Source: Lactarius indigo (lineage: Eukaryota; Basidiomycota; Agaricomycetes; Russulales; Russulaceae). From it: DNA of 64,000 nt. The notes beneath the pieces were generated by a model. That model saw nothing but the letters and a program-made list of their open reading frames with translations. It was not told the origin of the DNA and searched no databases. The position numbers and the translations under genes are program-made. Positions 1 through 9,462 of the stretch are shown here, in pieces (within the stretch, counting starts at the first letter, position 1; every line of letters begins with the position of its first letter). The stretch spans positions 310,001 to 374,000 of the forward strand of contig JAFKAC010000029.1 in NCBI GenBank assembly GCA_025766275.1, read 5' to 3'.

Positions 1-1
1 A

Positions 2-1156
2 CCTTCAATTTTTGACGGAGACAGACTCAAAATAGACCAGTTCCTCACACAGTGGCACGTTTACTGGGGCATGAATTTGGACGCCCCCATTATGCGAAAC
101 GACTACAGGAGGTGCCTCCTGTTCCTATCCTACATCAAAGGCGGCGCAGTCAGCGAATGGGTGTTATCCTTCCTGAACTGGCTCAACCGACAAATACAAC
201 GAGGGATCAGCCCCTACACCCCGGCACTCTGGGAAGCAGTTGCGGATGGTTTCAGCCAACGCTTTGAGAACATGCTAGAACGAGAACAAGCCCAAGCCAT
301 ATTACGAAAAGGGTTCAAAATGGTTGGTGAGGACATTGATAAGTACGTCAACGACTTCGAACAGCTTGCACGGAAGGCTCATTATCGCCTCAACGAACCA
401 CAAACCATCGACCTCTTTACGTCAGGTTTGCCCAAGGAATTGTTCAAGAACGCGTTCCAGTTTGACGACCCTGTCACGTTCGACGACTGGAAACGAGCCG
501 TCCTCAAAAGACAGAAGAACTACATTCATCTCAAAGCAAGACTCAACGAGTACAAGAACGTGACAACACAGCCAAAGAAGCAGAGCGGGAACGCAGGGTG
601 GGCACTCCCACAAAACCTGCCCCAGACAAATCCATGGGCAATGGACACCTCGGCCGACCGCGCAAAGGTAAGACTCGCGGGGTCTGAAGAAATCGACTTC
701 AACAAACTACCACACCGAGACTGGCCGGCGCCACCATTCCCACCACAGGGAGGACCCGGAGCTCGAGGACAGAGAAGAGGGGGGTCCAGAAGGGACTTAA
801 GGAACGTCCTTTGTTATAACTGTCACACCCCAGGACACCTCTCACGAAACTGCCCATATCTGTGCACGCCACAGCAATGGGCGGCCGCTCCATCCAGCAG
901 CTGCATGACCGAAACAGTAGGGTACCCTCAGGGACCCGTGTCGCAGTACGCCCCATCCCAATACGCACCATCGCTGCCGGGATATATGTCGCCAGCGCCA
1001 AGCGCGACACCCGCACCTCAAATTAACGCGGCTAGTACGAAAACGGCGGGAGAGCAGGCTAAAGAATGGCTTACGCAGGTGGCCAATAGTACAGATGAGG
1101 TGAAAGACCTCATACTTCAAGATCTGTGGGGAAAAGAGGGTTTTTGGGACGCCTAA
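2..1156 (+). CDS. gag: Gag polyprotein, 5'-truncated by the window edge
   Basis: Frame 2 is open from the first bases, and the reading before the first Met (71) still matches gag, so 71 is not the real start. A retrotransposon gag domain covers roughly the first 150 residues (the ALWEAVADGFSQRF region and a basic helix ending in LARKAHY). A CCHC zinc knuckle, CYNCHTPGHLSRNC, begins at about residue 248 counted from Met71 and should bind RNA for packaging. The C-terminal 100 residues are rich in Pro, Ser and Ala. The ORF ends at 1156 and overlaps the protease frame, with a slippery heptamer at 1138-1144. Family identity is clear; the exact N-terminus is unseen. Confidence 0.9.
   Translation, partial: PSIFDGDRLKIDQFLTQWHVYWGMNLDAPIMRNDYRRCLLFLSYIKGGAVSEWVLSFLNWLNRQIQRGISPYTPALWEAVADGFSQRFENMLEREQAQAILRKGFKMVGEDIDKYVNDFEQLARKAHYRLNEPQTIDLFTSGLPKELFKNAFQFDDPVTFDDWKRAVLKRQKNYIHLKARLNEYKNVTTQPKKQSGNAGWALPQNLPQTNPWAMDTSADRAKVRLAGSEEIDFNKLPHRDWPAPPFPPQGGPGARGQRRGGSRRDLRNVLCYNCHTPGHLSRNCPYLCTPQQWAAAPSSSCMTETVGYPQGPVSQYAPSQYAPSLPGYMSPAPSATPAPQINAASTKTAGEQAKEWLTQVANSTDEVKDLILQDLWGKEGFWDA
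1138..1144 (+). promoter_or_regulatory. Putative -1 ribosomal frameshift site between gag and pol
   Basis: The sequence GGGTTTT is read in the gag frame as (ga)G GGT TTT, the canonical X XXY YYZ arrangement. It lies 12 nt before the gag stop. A -1 slip moves ribosomes into the frame of the protease ORF, which is open across this point. No strong downstream pseudoknot was obvious by eye, only a weak CCC/GGG pairing near 1158-1171. Confidence 0.6.
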
Positions 1157-1626
1157 ACCCGTCAGTCTGGGTGAGGGCTTTACAATGTAATTCTGTAATC
1201 ATGACAACGCGCTACCAATCTCTGCGTATTCCAGTAACCGTCCGAACAGAACACCAAATGACTGAAACCAATGTACTGATCGACTCCGGAGCAACTGACA
1301 ACTTCATCCGACCAAGTATGGCAAAACGGGCAGGAATCCCGGTATGCCCACTAGACATGCCGCGCAAAATATGGAACATAGATAATACAGAAAACAAAGC
1401 TGGGTTAATCACTCATTATGTTAACCTAGAAGTGAAAACACGAGGACAGGTAAAAAAGATGACCTTCCTAGTCACCGATCTTGGAAGCGAAAACATAGTA
1501 CTCGGCTACCCTTGGCTCAGTGCCTTCGAACCTACAATTCAATGGGCTACAGCAACCTTACATTCTACCATGCAACCTGTAATACTTGCAACAACGGAAG
1601 AACTACTCACGACCACAGCAATTTGA
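1144..1626 (+). pseudogene. pol: Pol, retropepsin-like protease part, ended by a nonsense codon
   Basis: After the frameshift site, frame 1 encodes an aspartic protease with the active-site motif LIDSGATDNFI (D-S/T-G) and the second conserved segment VLGYPWLSAFEP. It would be part of a Gag-Pol precursor and cut the polyprotein in the virus-like particle. The frame is interrupted by TGA at 1624-1626 and then stays open without another stop into the RT region. The break is therefore a single point nonsense change (or, less likely, a readthrough codon). An ATG at 1126 exists but is not needed if frameshifting is used. Confidence 0.8.
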
Positions 1627-3453
1627 GCCCTAATAGTCGCCGAAAAAGAAGACATTATACGAGAACTAGAAGATGAAACGTACACTAGGGCCACCACTTC
1701 AACAGAATTAGCCATACAGGCAAAACAACAGCAAACGGCAGCCACGCTTCCGCTGGAATATGCCGCGTTCAGCGGGCTGTTTAACGAGCAGGCCTCACAC
1801 TGCTTCCCTCCGGCTAGACCATGGGACCACGCAATCGACTTCAAGCCGTCCGCTCCCGCCGCTATAGACTGTAAAATATACCCCATGACGCAAAAAGAAG
1901 AAAGCGAACTCAAGGAGTTTTTGGAGGAAAAACTTAAACAAGGCTACCTACGCCCCTCCATCTCTCCATACGCATCATCCTTTTTCTTCATTAAAAAGAA
2001 GGACGGAAAACTACGCCCGGTACAGGACTATCGGGTCATCAACTCTCACACCATTCGAAACCAGTATCCGCTTCCGCTCATCCAGGACCTCATCCTGGAC
2101 CTCAGTAACGCCCATATCTACACCAAACTCGATGTTCGATGGGGTTACAACAACATACGCATCCGCGACGGTGATCAGGAAAAGGCAGCCTTCAAAACTA
2201 AATTCAGCCTCTTCGAACCAACGGTCATGTTCTTCGGCCTCATGAACTCCCCTGCTACCTTCCAAGCAATGATGAACCACATCTATCAGGACACAATAGC
2301 GAAGCATGAGCGTCTTGGCACAACGATACGTGTTTATATGGATGACATCGGAATCGCCACTCACTTCGATCACGACCTTGCAGCCCACATCGAGGCGGTC
2401 CGTGATGTCCTCTGGGTCGCCGAAGAGCATGACCTCTACTTCAAGCTGGAAAAGTGCCTGTTCCATCAACCGTGCATGGATTACCTGGGGGTAATCCTTG
2501 AAAGGGGGGTGACTCGCATGGACCCCGTAAAAGTTCAGGGCATCAAGGACTGGCCAACGCCAACAAAAGTCAAAGATGTACGATCCTTTCTAGGCTTCTG
2601 CAACTTTTACAGACTTTTCATTCGCGGCTTCGCAAATCACGCCAAACCACTAACCAAACTAACGAGAAAAGATGAAGAATGGCGATGGACAGAAGAAGAA
2701 GACATGGCCTTCAACAAGTTAAAGAAACTTGTCACAGAAGAACCAGTGCTAGCACACCCGGTCCTCCAAGACCCGTTCGAACTGGAAGTGGACGCCTCCG
2801 GTTACACGGTGGGAGCTGTCTTACTACAAAAGAAACTTGACGGCAAACAACACCCCATAGGTTACTATTCCGCAACACTCACTGAAGCCGAGAGAAATTA
2901 CGACATCTACGACTTGGAGTTGCTCGCAATAGTCAAAGCCTTGAGAAATTGGAGGCCACTACTCGCGGGAGCACCTCATAAGATCAAAATCTACTCGGAC
3001 CACCTCAATCTACAATACTGGAAATCGCCACAAAAAATCAGTAGACGTGTTGCCAGGGAAGTACTCAAACTCTCTGAGTATGACTTCGAGATTCACCACA
3101 TTAAGGGGAAGAACAATGGAAGAGCAGACGCCCTATCACGCAGACCCGACTACAATCAGGGGATCGAAGACAACAGCGAAGTCGTCGTCCTACCCCCCGA
3201 GGTCTTCGTGCGAACCCTCAACACCGCGCGCACCTTCGTCACCAATCCAAATTTGCTACAACCACGCCATCAACAAGACGAAGAGGTGATCAAAGTATGG
3301 GTAGACCCCTACAACCTTAAAAAGATACAAGGCGAATGGTACAAAGACGGGAGGTTCGTGATAACCGGGCCTGCGTCAACCCATCGAGTGCTGATACACG
3401 ATCATCACGACCTACCAATACACGGTCATCCGGGGATTGCAAGGACACAATGA
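1627..3453 (+). pseudogene. pol: Pol, reverse transcriptase and RNase H part
   Basis: This stretch is in frame with the protease after the 1624 stop. RT starts at about 1885 and shows the fungal gypsy signatures KKKDGKLRPVQDYR, TKLDVRWGYNNIRI, FGLMNSPATFQ and the catalytic YMDDIGIAT (Y-x-D-D). The RNase H region shows DASGYTVGAVL, DLELLAIVKAL and YSDHLNLQYW, followed by ADALSRRPDY. These domains would copy genomic RNA into DNA and degrade the template. The ORF stops at TGA 3451-3453, inside the HPGIARTQ motif where the integrase zinc-binding region normally begins. The same frame continues recognisably for another 70 bases before the frame changes. Confidence 0.9.
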
Positions 3454-3524
3454 ATCCTGGAGAGACACTACTGGTGGCTGCGGTTGCAAAAAGATGTATA
3501 CGAATACGTACAGGGATGTGCGGA

Positions 3525-5861
3525 GAGCGAAACAAAGTCAACACCAGACCCATCCGTGCCACGCTTTACCCCATAACGCCCGAACTGGAAGCCATGCCGT
3601 TCCATACGATAGCGATGGACTTCATCACCAAGCTGCCGCCATCCGAGGGGCACGACAGCATTCTAACCATCACAGACCACGACTGTAGCAAGGCTTCTAT
3701 CTTCGTGCCATGTAGGGAAGAGATCACTGCTGAGGAAACCGCGATCCTGTACGTCACCCATGTGTTCAAACGTTTCGGGTTGCCGCGTAAAGTTATTAGC
3801 GATCGAGACCCCCGCTTCGCGTCCAAGTTCACAAGGGAGATCTGTCGAATTCTAGGGATCCAGCAAAACATATCCACCGCGTATCATCCACACACAGACG
3901 GTCAATCGGAAAGGACCAACCAATGGCTGGAGCAATATTTACGCTTTTGGGTGAATGAGCGACAGGATAACTGGACCGCTTATCTGCCAATCGCAGAATT
4001 TGCGCACAACAACTGGCCCCATGAACACACGAAGCAGTCCCTGTTTCAGCTTCTGATGGGATATGATCCGCACGCGGATTGGACCGATAAGCCATCTCCG
4101 ATTCCCCAAGTAACAGCGCGACTAACACAGTTAAAGGAGGCACGAGAAGACGCCCAACGCCTCATGAAAAGGGCGCAAGAGGCCTGGAAGTGCAACAAAG
4201 ATACGCCCAAATTCCAAATCAATGACCTCGTATGGCTGGAAGGAAAACACCTCCGGACCAATCAGCCCATGGCAAAATTGGCGGCGCGACGCCACGGCCC
4301 TTTTAGGGTGATACAGGTGATGTCCCCCTATAATTATCGATTGGAACTTCCCACGCAGTGGAGCATCCATCCAGTGTTCCACATCGATCTTCTCACACCA
4401 TACAAGCAAACTCCCTTGCACGGGGAAAATTTCACACGACCACCGCCCGAACTAATTGATGGGGAAGAGGAGTACGAGGTCGAGGCTATTCTAGACTCCC
4501 GGCATTTCGGCAGGGGAAGACGCCTTCAATATCTCATCAAATGGAAGGGGTACCCAGACTCGGAGAACCAGTGGGTCAACAAAGATGATATTTTTGCACC
4601 AGAGGCCCTTCGTCTGTATCAGGAAACATTGACGCCCGGGAGAGCGATTAAAACGAGCGGAATGAGGACTGAGGAAAGCCATCCCCACTTCCTCCGCTCT
4701 ACCAATACCACGCTAATGCCCACTTCCCCACTCCGACATGTCACACAAGCGACACTCCTCGACTCCCTCGCACAAGATGCGCGCGCCCTCTTGGCTGAGG
4801 ACGACGACACCGAAGTACCCAACACTCAGCTCACCCCATGGACTCCTCTTAGACCGGCAGAGGGGCCCATCACCGCGCAAGAATGGGCGCACGTCATCAC
4901 CCGATTCCCCGATCCTACCACAACACCCGACGACAACGGCGTCGTCCATGTCTTCCGCAACGACGCTGGGGAGCGTGAACCTATCGCCGCCATTCCCCCC
5001 AGTGACGACCTCATCGGCGTTCGTGGAATTTTCCCACGCAACGACGAGCGCATGAGCTCTGATGGAATACGAGTTGGAGGGGTGGAAGAGAGTGGCAGCG
5101 GCGTGGCAGAAGGAGCAGCTGGATGCGGCAGCAGCACGGCTGAGGGAGATGAGGGAGCGTCGGGAGAGGTGGCGGCTGCTACAGCTAGCCATGACGACGA
5201 CGATTACTACCCGGCGAGACACCCCCTCCTTCGAACGAAACGCAACCCTACTAATCCCCTCATCACGCCATGGCTCGTCTACACCGACGGCTCCCCCATG
5301 TTTCGAGGATGTCTGCGAGTACCCGGTGCAGCACCAACCCGCGACTTCACTGCAGCAGAAGACCCGGCGCACGTCATTGCGCCTGAAGGGTTCCGGGCTA
5401 ATCGACGACCCCATCATATTGCGTACCCCATCACCGGGCCAGACGGCGTCGAACGAGACACGTCCCACGTCCAACTCATAGGAGGGGCAGAGCCAATGAT
5501 TCTGGGAGTTATACCAGGTTCGCCCCATGTCTATGGCAAACCCCTTTACACAGAACCCCACGTGTCGCCCGTGCTTCGCCCAATCTACCCTCACGAGGAT
5601 CTCGTGATCTTCGCTGCCGACAAGATTACGGACCGGGCACTTAATCGCATCAACGATGAAACCCTCACGGCTGAAGTAACGCGCTACCGCGCGGCCAGCT
5701 TCGAGGTGGACCGTCTTCACGCATGGGTGAGTCAACTCCGGGCCATGATTCTGTGCGCGCAAGACGACAAGCGCGACTGTATCTACCGCCTTGAGCGCGC
5801 CACGGCGCTCGAGTGCATTGCCGACGAACAACGGGGTTGGCAGCCGAGGGACTTTCGATGA
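3525..5861 (+). pseudogene. pol: Pol, integrase with chromodomain and long C-terminal extension
   Basis: The frame changes near 3520-3535, so the HHCC zinc finger is split. The catalytic core follows: FHTIAMDFITKLP, then DRDPRFASKF and the AYHPHTDGQSERTNQ segment give the D,D-35-E triad. A GPY/F-like region is followed by a chromodomain at about 4470-4620 (YEVEAILDSRH to LIKWKGYPDSENQWV), which in chromoviruses targets integration to heterochromatin. After it, about 400 residues continue in the same frame. Between 5062 and 5200 a different frame looks more protein-like (a charged coiled coil with REMRERRERWR), so small indels are likely. The role of this tail is unknown. Confidence 0.85.
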
Positions 5862-5877
5862 GTCGGGGTCTCACGCT

Positions 5878-5890
5878 GAAAAGGGGGTGA
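5878..5890 (+). other. Polypurine tract, plus-strand primer site
   Basis: A purine run, gaaaagggggtga, sits directly before the LTR start TGTTACG at 5891. This is the usual position of the RNase H-resistant primer in LTR retroelements. Confidence 0.7.
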
Positions 5891-6409
5891 TGTTACGTTT
5901 CGACGGGATGGACTGCTCAGACTCGGACCCTTACTGTACCGGTTGCGATTACGGCGGTAAGGTATATTAGTCGCGGACTTACTTACGGTGATACGGTAGC
6001 ACGATAGGAGATACGGTACTGATAGCTGACTGAGGATGGACGCCACAGATACTAGTACTAGTAGTACTAGGGTTTGAGTTACTTACGTGATACGTTGGAC
6101 GCTTACCTACTGTGACTCATAGCAGCGCTTCTAAGCCTGCTCAACTTGTATTTATAGTGTCTAGCGAAGACCAAGATACGCCATCTTGGTCTTCTTGAAT
6201 CGTCACTTGTTCCTTCCTCTCTTCGCCTCGCCTTTGCCTTTAAAAGCATCGTTGACTCATTGCAAGCTTGCCGGTGTACCTCCGCGTATTCACTAAGGCA
6301 GGGACTTGGACCTTCGCATCTTCAAGTTGGTCGTCGGCTATTCGTTGTATCGCTAAGTTGTTACCGCTACTCCGCGCTCAAGTCGAGCTAACGTCGTGAC
6401 GACGTTACA
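5891..6409 (+). repeat. 3' LTR of the gypsy element, about 519 bp
   Basis: It begins TGTTACG immediately after the polypurine tract and ends CGTTACA, giving TG...CA ends with a 6-of-7 inverted match. It contains a short actagt/tactag repeat at about 6050-6070 and a TATA-like tttatag near 6150. No second copy was found in the window, so the right boundary rests on the terminal inverted match alone. Confidence 0.65.
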
Positions 6410-6545
6410 GCTGCCAAACAAGAAATCTGCCCAAAAAAAAGGGTCAGCCACGGGACCCAATAGAAAGGACAAAACAAAGGGATACGCACGGAGAGCCCAC
6501 ATGGCGCGTTGCACGGACAGTTTTGGGACTGCAGAAAGGTGACGT

Positions 6546-8431
6546 TCATGAGTGGCACGGTGCCGGTTGTTGGTCGGGCTCAGAAACAAGAGTGGGTGTG
6601 GGTGGCAAAGGTTGATTCATCACGTAGGAGTACGTGCATGAGTGCGCGGAATTCAGGGGGGAGTGGACAGCCTGCGGCCACGAGTTGGTCTGTGAGTACG
6701 GGCGCAGGGGGATGGGCTCCTGAGAAGACTGGTGTTGTGTGGATACATGAGAATGGGAGGATGAGTCGGTGCGCGAGCGACTCTCGGAGAGAGTGTTGAA
6801 CTGAATGGTACCTGTCCGAGTTGTCGGCAAGTTGTTTGTAGCTCCACCGGGGAGGCTCCAGAAGCTCAAGAATCTGTGACAATATTTTGTTAGATCAACG
6901 ACGAAAACAAAAGCTGCGAAAAAGGGGGAAGATGACCTTTCATTCTCCCATTCGAAATTAGTCTCAGCACTATAGTTAGCGAGACTGCGGTAAATGCGTG
7001 AGGCACCAATTGCCTTTACAACAACTTCACGAAGAAGCGGTGAGATCGCGGTAAGAAAATAAATGTGTTTGTACTCACGTTCGGATGTTTGGAATATCTG
7101 AGAGCGAGTGACATCAGTGGGTGTGAATCATAGATCAAGTTGTTCGTGACAGACCAGGTCGAAATACTCTGATTCCAATATACAGGAGAGGAGGTTGCGA
7201 AGTTGAGCCCCTGTGAGTGAAGAACGGAAATGACGTACCATTCAGATTGAGAAAAGTGGATACCTAACATCGTTTGAGTAAAGTTAACCCGTGAGATAAA
7301 AGAATATGCACAGTTTTCGGGATGTCCGCAACAGCGACAATGATGAACCATAGTATACCCTGTCCAGCACACCGTTCAGCTTTACATAAGGATAGAGAAG
7401 AGTTACAACTTACCTGAAAGCAAAGGAAGCGCCAGAGACCGCGCGTGCCCATGTCCCTGTGGTGTCACAAACCTAGGAGTAGTAGGGTAATTAATACCAC
7501 GTCTTCTCCAATAGTTGCAATGGCGATCATGTCGCGATCGATCTTGGTGACCAAGCAGGTCGCTTGGCCGTGTTGTGTGCTCCAGATTGCCTCCGACTAA
7601 GAAAAAATAAATGAGGAAGGCGCTGATTCTCTTAGTCCTTGAGAGTACGATACCCATATGATATCTGCAGGTATCAGTCTCCCTCAGACAAGAGTCGCAA
7701 GAATGAAACTTACTGCGAACATAAAATGTAATATTGACAAGCGAAGAAGTGAGTGCAATGGCACATACAAACCAGTTCCTCTGCCAGACGGCAACACTGG
7801 TTGGAAAATTTTCAGGCTCTTGGTCATTAGAAATAGGGTAAATATGCTTACATGCGCAGTACGATGAGGGCTGACGCGAACACAATCGACGAATATGTGA
7901 AGAACTGCAAGTTGCCAAGTAACAACTGTAAGTTGACTCAGGAGTTGAAGGAAACTGCTATACGCACGAGGACAAAAGCCAACCATGCCTGTAAAAGGAG
8001 AAAGCAAGGGAGGAAGGGGAGTGCCACATTGAGTACACGACGGACTGAAACAAAACCAGGACGTCACACACCCTACAGTGTATGGGTGTTGTGACGCCAA
8101 AACCAATGAAGGTCGTGAAAACGGCGAACAGGGCCGAAAAACGACAGCCAGAATAAAGCTGAAATTGAGTGCGTAGTCAGTTGGCGGCAACTAGTAGAAC
8201 TGGTGGAACTTACCCATATTGACCATCGATATGGTCTCTTTCTTGTCGTCGCTTGCCACTCGAACCAAATCGATGTAAAAAATTCACATCTTTTGCTGTT
8301 TATCGTGGATGTAATGGTGGTATTCAGAGGCGCACTCACATGTAGATCCCACCAACCACATGAAGGAACTTGATGAACGTCAGTTGCAGGTCCTTGAGAT
8401 CGTGAAAGTTGCCAGTCGCAGTGGTGGTCAT
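6546..8431 (-). CDS. Multipass membrane protein of a basidiomycete-specific family, multi-exon
   Basis: The model starts at Met 8431 (MTTTATGNFHDLK). The N-terminus DLQLTFIKFLHVVGGIYM and the second exon WEFFTSIWFEWQ...KRPYRWSIWV match a common Agaricomycete family of about seven-helix membrane proteins of unknown function. Further exons lie near 8190-7990, 7920-7700 and 7450-7260. The last includes KQGILWFIIVAVADIPK-type residues, the conserved sixth-helix region. The C-terminal exon (6869-6546) is a Ser/Pro/Thr-rich cytoplasmic-type tail. Introns are about 50-120 bp and several donors and acceptors are visible. No enzyme motif is present, so a transport or sensing role would be a guess. Exon ends are approximate. 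Confidence 0.6.
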
Positions 8432-9137
8432 GATCACTAGAGAAAAGGGCTGTTGAGTGGAACCCCAGGTTGGAGTTGGAGGGGATAAGACTGATGGACA
8501 GAATAGCAATGATACGGTGCTCACAAAAGTGGCGGAGTCCAAGTCATTTCAGTCCGCTTACCCGCTGCTTCTCTCTTGTCAACGCTGGTGTTGTCGGTCA
8601 CTGCAGAACACAACCAAGACGCCGTCTAGGGATTGTGACGGGTGTGACCAACCCACACAGGAAACGGGGTTGCCGCATTAAAAGCTACCCCCCACGCCGT
8701 CAGAGGGTTACCAAGGAAGGTGGCCAAGGACAGTACTGCAACTCACAGCAGGAAGCCCCATTGGGACTTGGCGTCGGTTGGGACGTAAGTAGAGATGGAG
8801 TAGCGAAGAACCTTTTGGCATTTGCAAATCTAGGGCGTGGTGAGTGGGCGAAATAAAAAGATACAGTTCCTTGAACCGGCTCAGAATATGGATAGACAGG
8901 TGGCGGCATGGAGGAAAGCAACGAAGCACGTTTAGAGCCTGACAACTCTGTGACAATGCGATGTCGCAGAACCAAGATTCAGTTGGAAGCAAGGAAAGAC
9001 GGATGTACTTGCCTGTTTCCAAGCCATCCAGGGAGATGCTAGCCACCTTCCTTTTCGGTCGTCTTTTGCTTTTTTTTTTTTTTTTTGGACAAGTGATGTG
9101 TTCGGTAGCAAGAGGTCGTCTTTTGCATAGTAGATTG
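8432..9137. other. Intergenic stretch with a poly-T run
   Basis: No gene can be supported here. Short ORFs on both strands lack family similarity and codon structure. A run of about 19 T lies near 9070-9086, just before the inverted-repeat element at 9138. Confidence 0.5.
9129..9137 (+). repeat. Left 9-bp target-site duplication
   Basis: The sequence agtagattg is repeated exactly at 9340-9348 on the other side of the inverted-repeat element. Confidence 0.8.
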
Positions 9138-9339
9138 CAGACTCCTTCCTGTCGGCCCGCGCGTAAGAGACATTACCACACCCACCTTCCTATTATATCC
9201 AAACTTCATGTCTCATTACGCTTGGGACTGTGTAACAGAGACGCGAAGCTGCGATGAAAAAGGAAGGTGGGTGTGGGAAAAAACACGTGAGGTGTAATCA
9301 TAGTCTCTTACACGGCGCATAGAGAAGGGAAGGAGTCTG
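9138..9339. mobile_element. 202-bp non-autonomous inverted-repeat element (MITE-like)
   Basis: The ends CAGACTCCTTCC and GGAAGGAGTCTG are perfect 12-bp inverted repeats. Both arms continue with further inverted similarity (a cgtaagagac-type block, then ccacacccaccttcct). The flanks are identical 9-bp direct repeats, agtagattg, at 9129-9137 and 9340-9348, as expected of a target-site duplication. There is no coding capacity. A related end is present at 37320-37396. A 9-bp duplication would fit Mutator-like mobilisation. The CAG...CTG ends also recall hAT or KDZ ends, which usually give 8 bp. Confidence 0.85.
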
Positions 9340-9348
9340 AGTAGATTG
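9340..9348 (+). repeat. Right 9-bp target-site duplication
   Basis: The sequence agtagattg matches 9129-9137 exactly. Confidence 0.8.
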
Positions 9349-9462
9349 TTACTTACATCGGGGAGTCAATGACAGACTCAATGAAAGAAATTAATTAAGG
9401 AGCCAACCTCTTGGATACAACACATGCTACGTTCCACTGGCACACCTGTCCTAAAGTGATAC

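Larger units (their letters stand above)
1..6409 (+). mobile_element. Ty3/gypsy chromovirus LTR retrotransposon, 3' part, decayed
   Basis: The order gag, aspartic protease, reverse transcriptase, RNase H, integrase, chromodomain and 3' LTR is that of a Ty3/gypsy element of the chromovirus branch. The window starts inside gag, so the 5' LTR and primer-binding site are outside it. The copy cannot make a full Pol. There is an in-frame TGA at 1624-1626 between protease and RT, a second TGA at 3451-3453 at the start of the integrase zinc-finger region, and a change of reading frame near 3520-3535. Gag and the chromodomain end are still open, so decay looks recent. No target-site duplication can be checked because the left end is missing. 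Confidence 0.93.

Noticed and set aside
1624..1626. TGA between protease and RT as programmed stop-codon readthrough
   Set aside because: Possible in principle, but the element has another TGA and a frameshift downstream, so simple decay is the better explanation.
4713..5831. A 372-codon minus-strand ORF opposite the integrase extension
   Set aside because: It is antisense to the chromoviral Pol tail, has no family similarity, and reflects the GC-rich codon pattern of the plus strand.
8708..9046. Minus-strand ORF MASISLDGLETG... as an extra first exon of the membrane protein
   Set aside because: The membrane protein already has a good start at 8431, and this ORF shows no family similarity.
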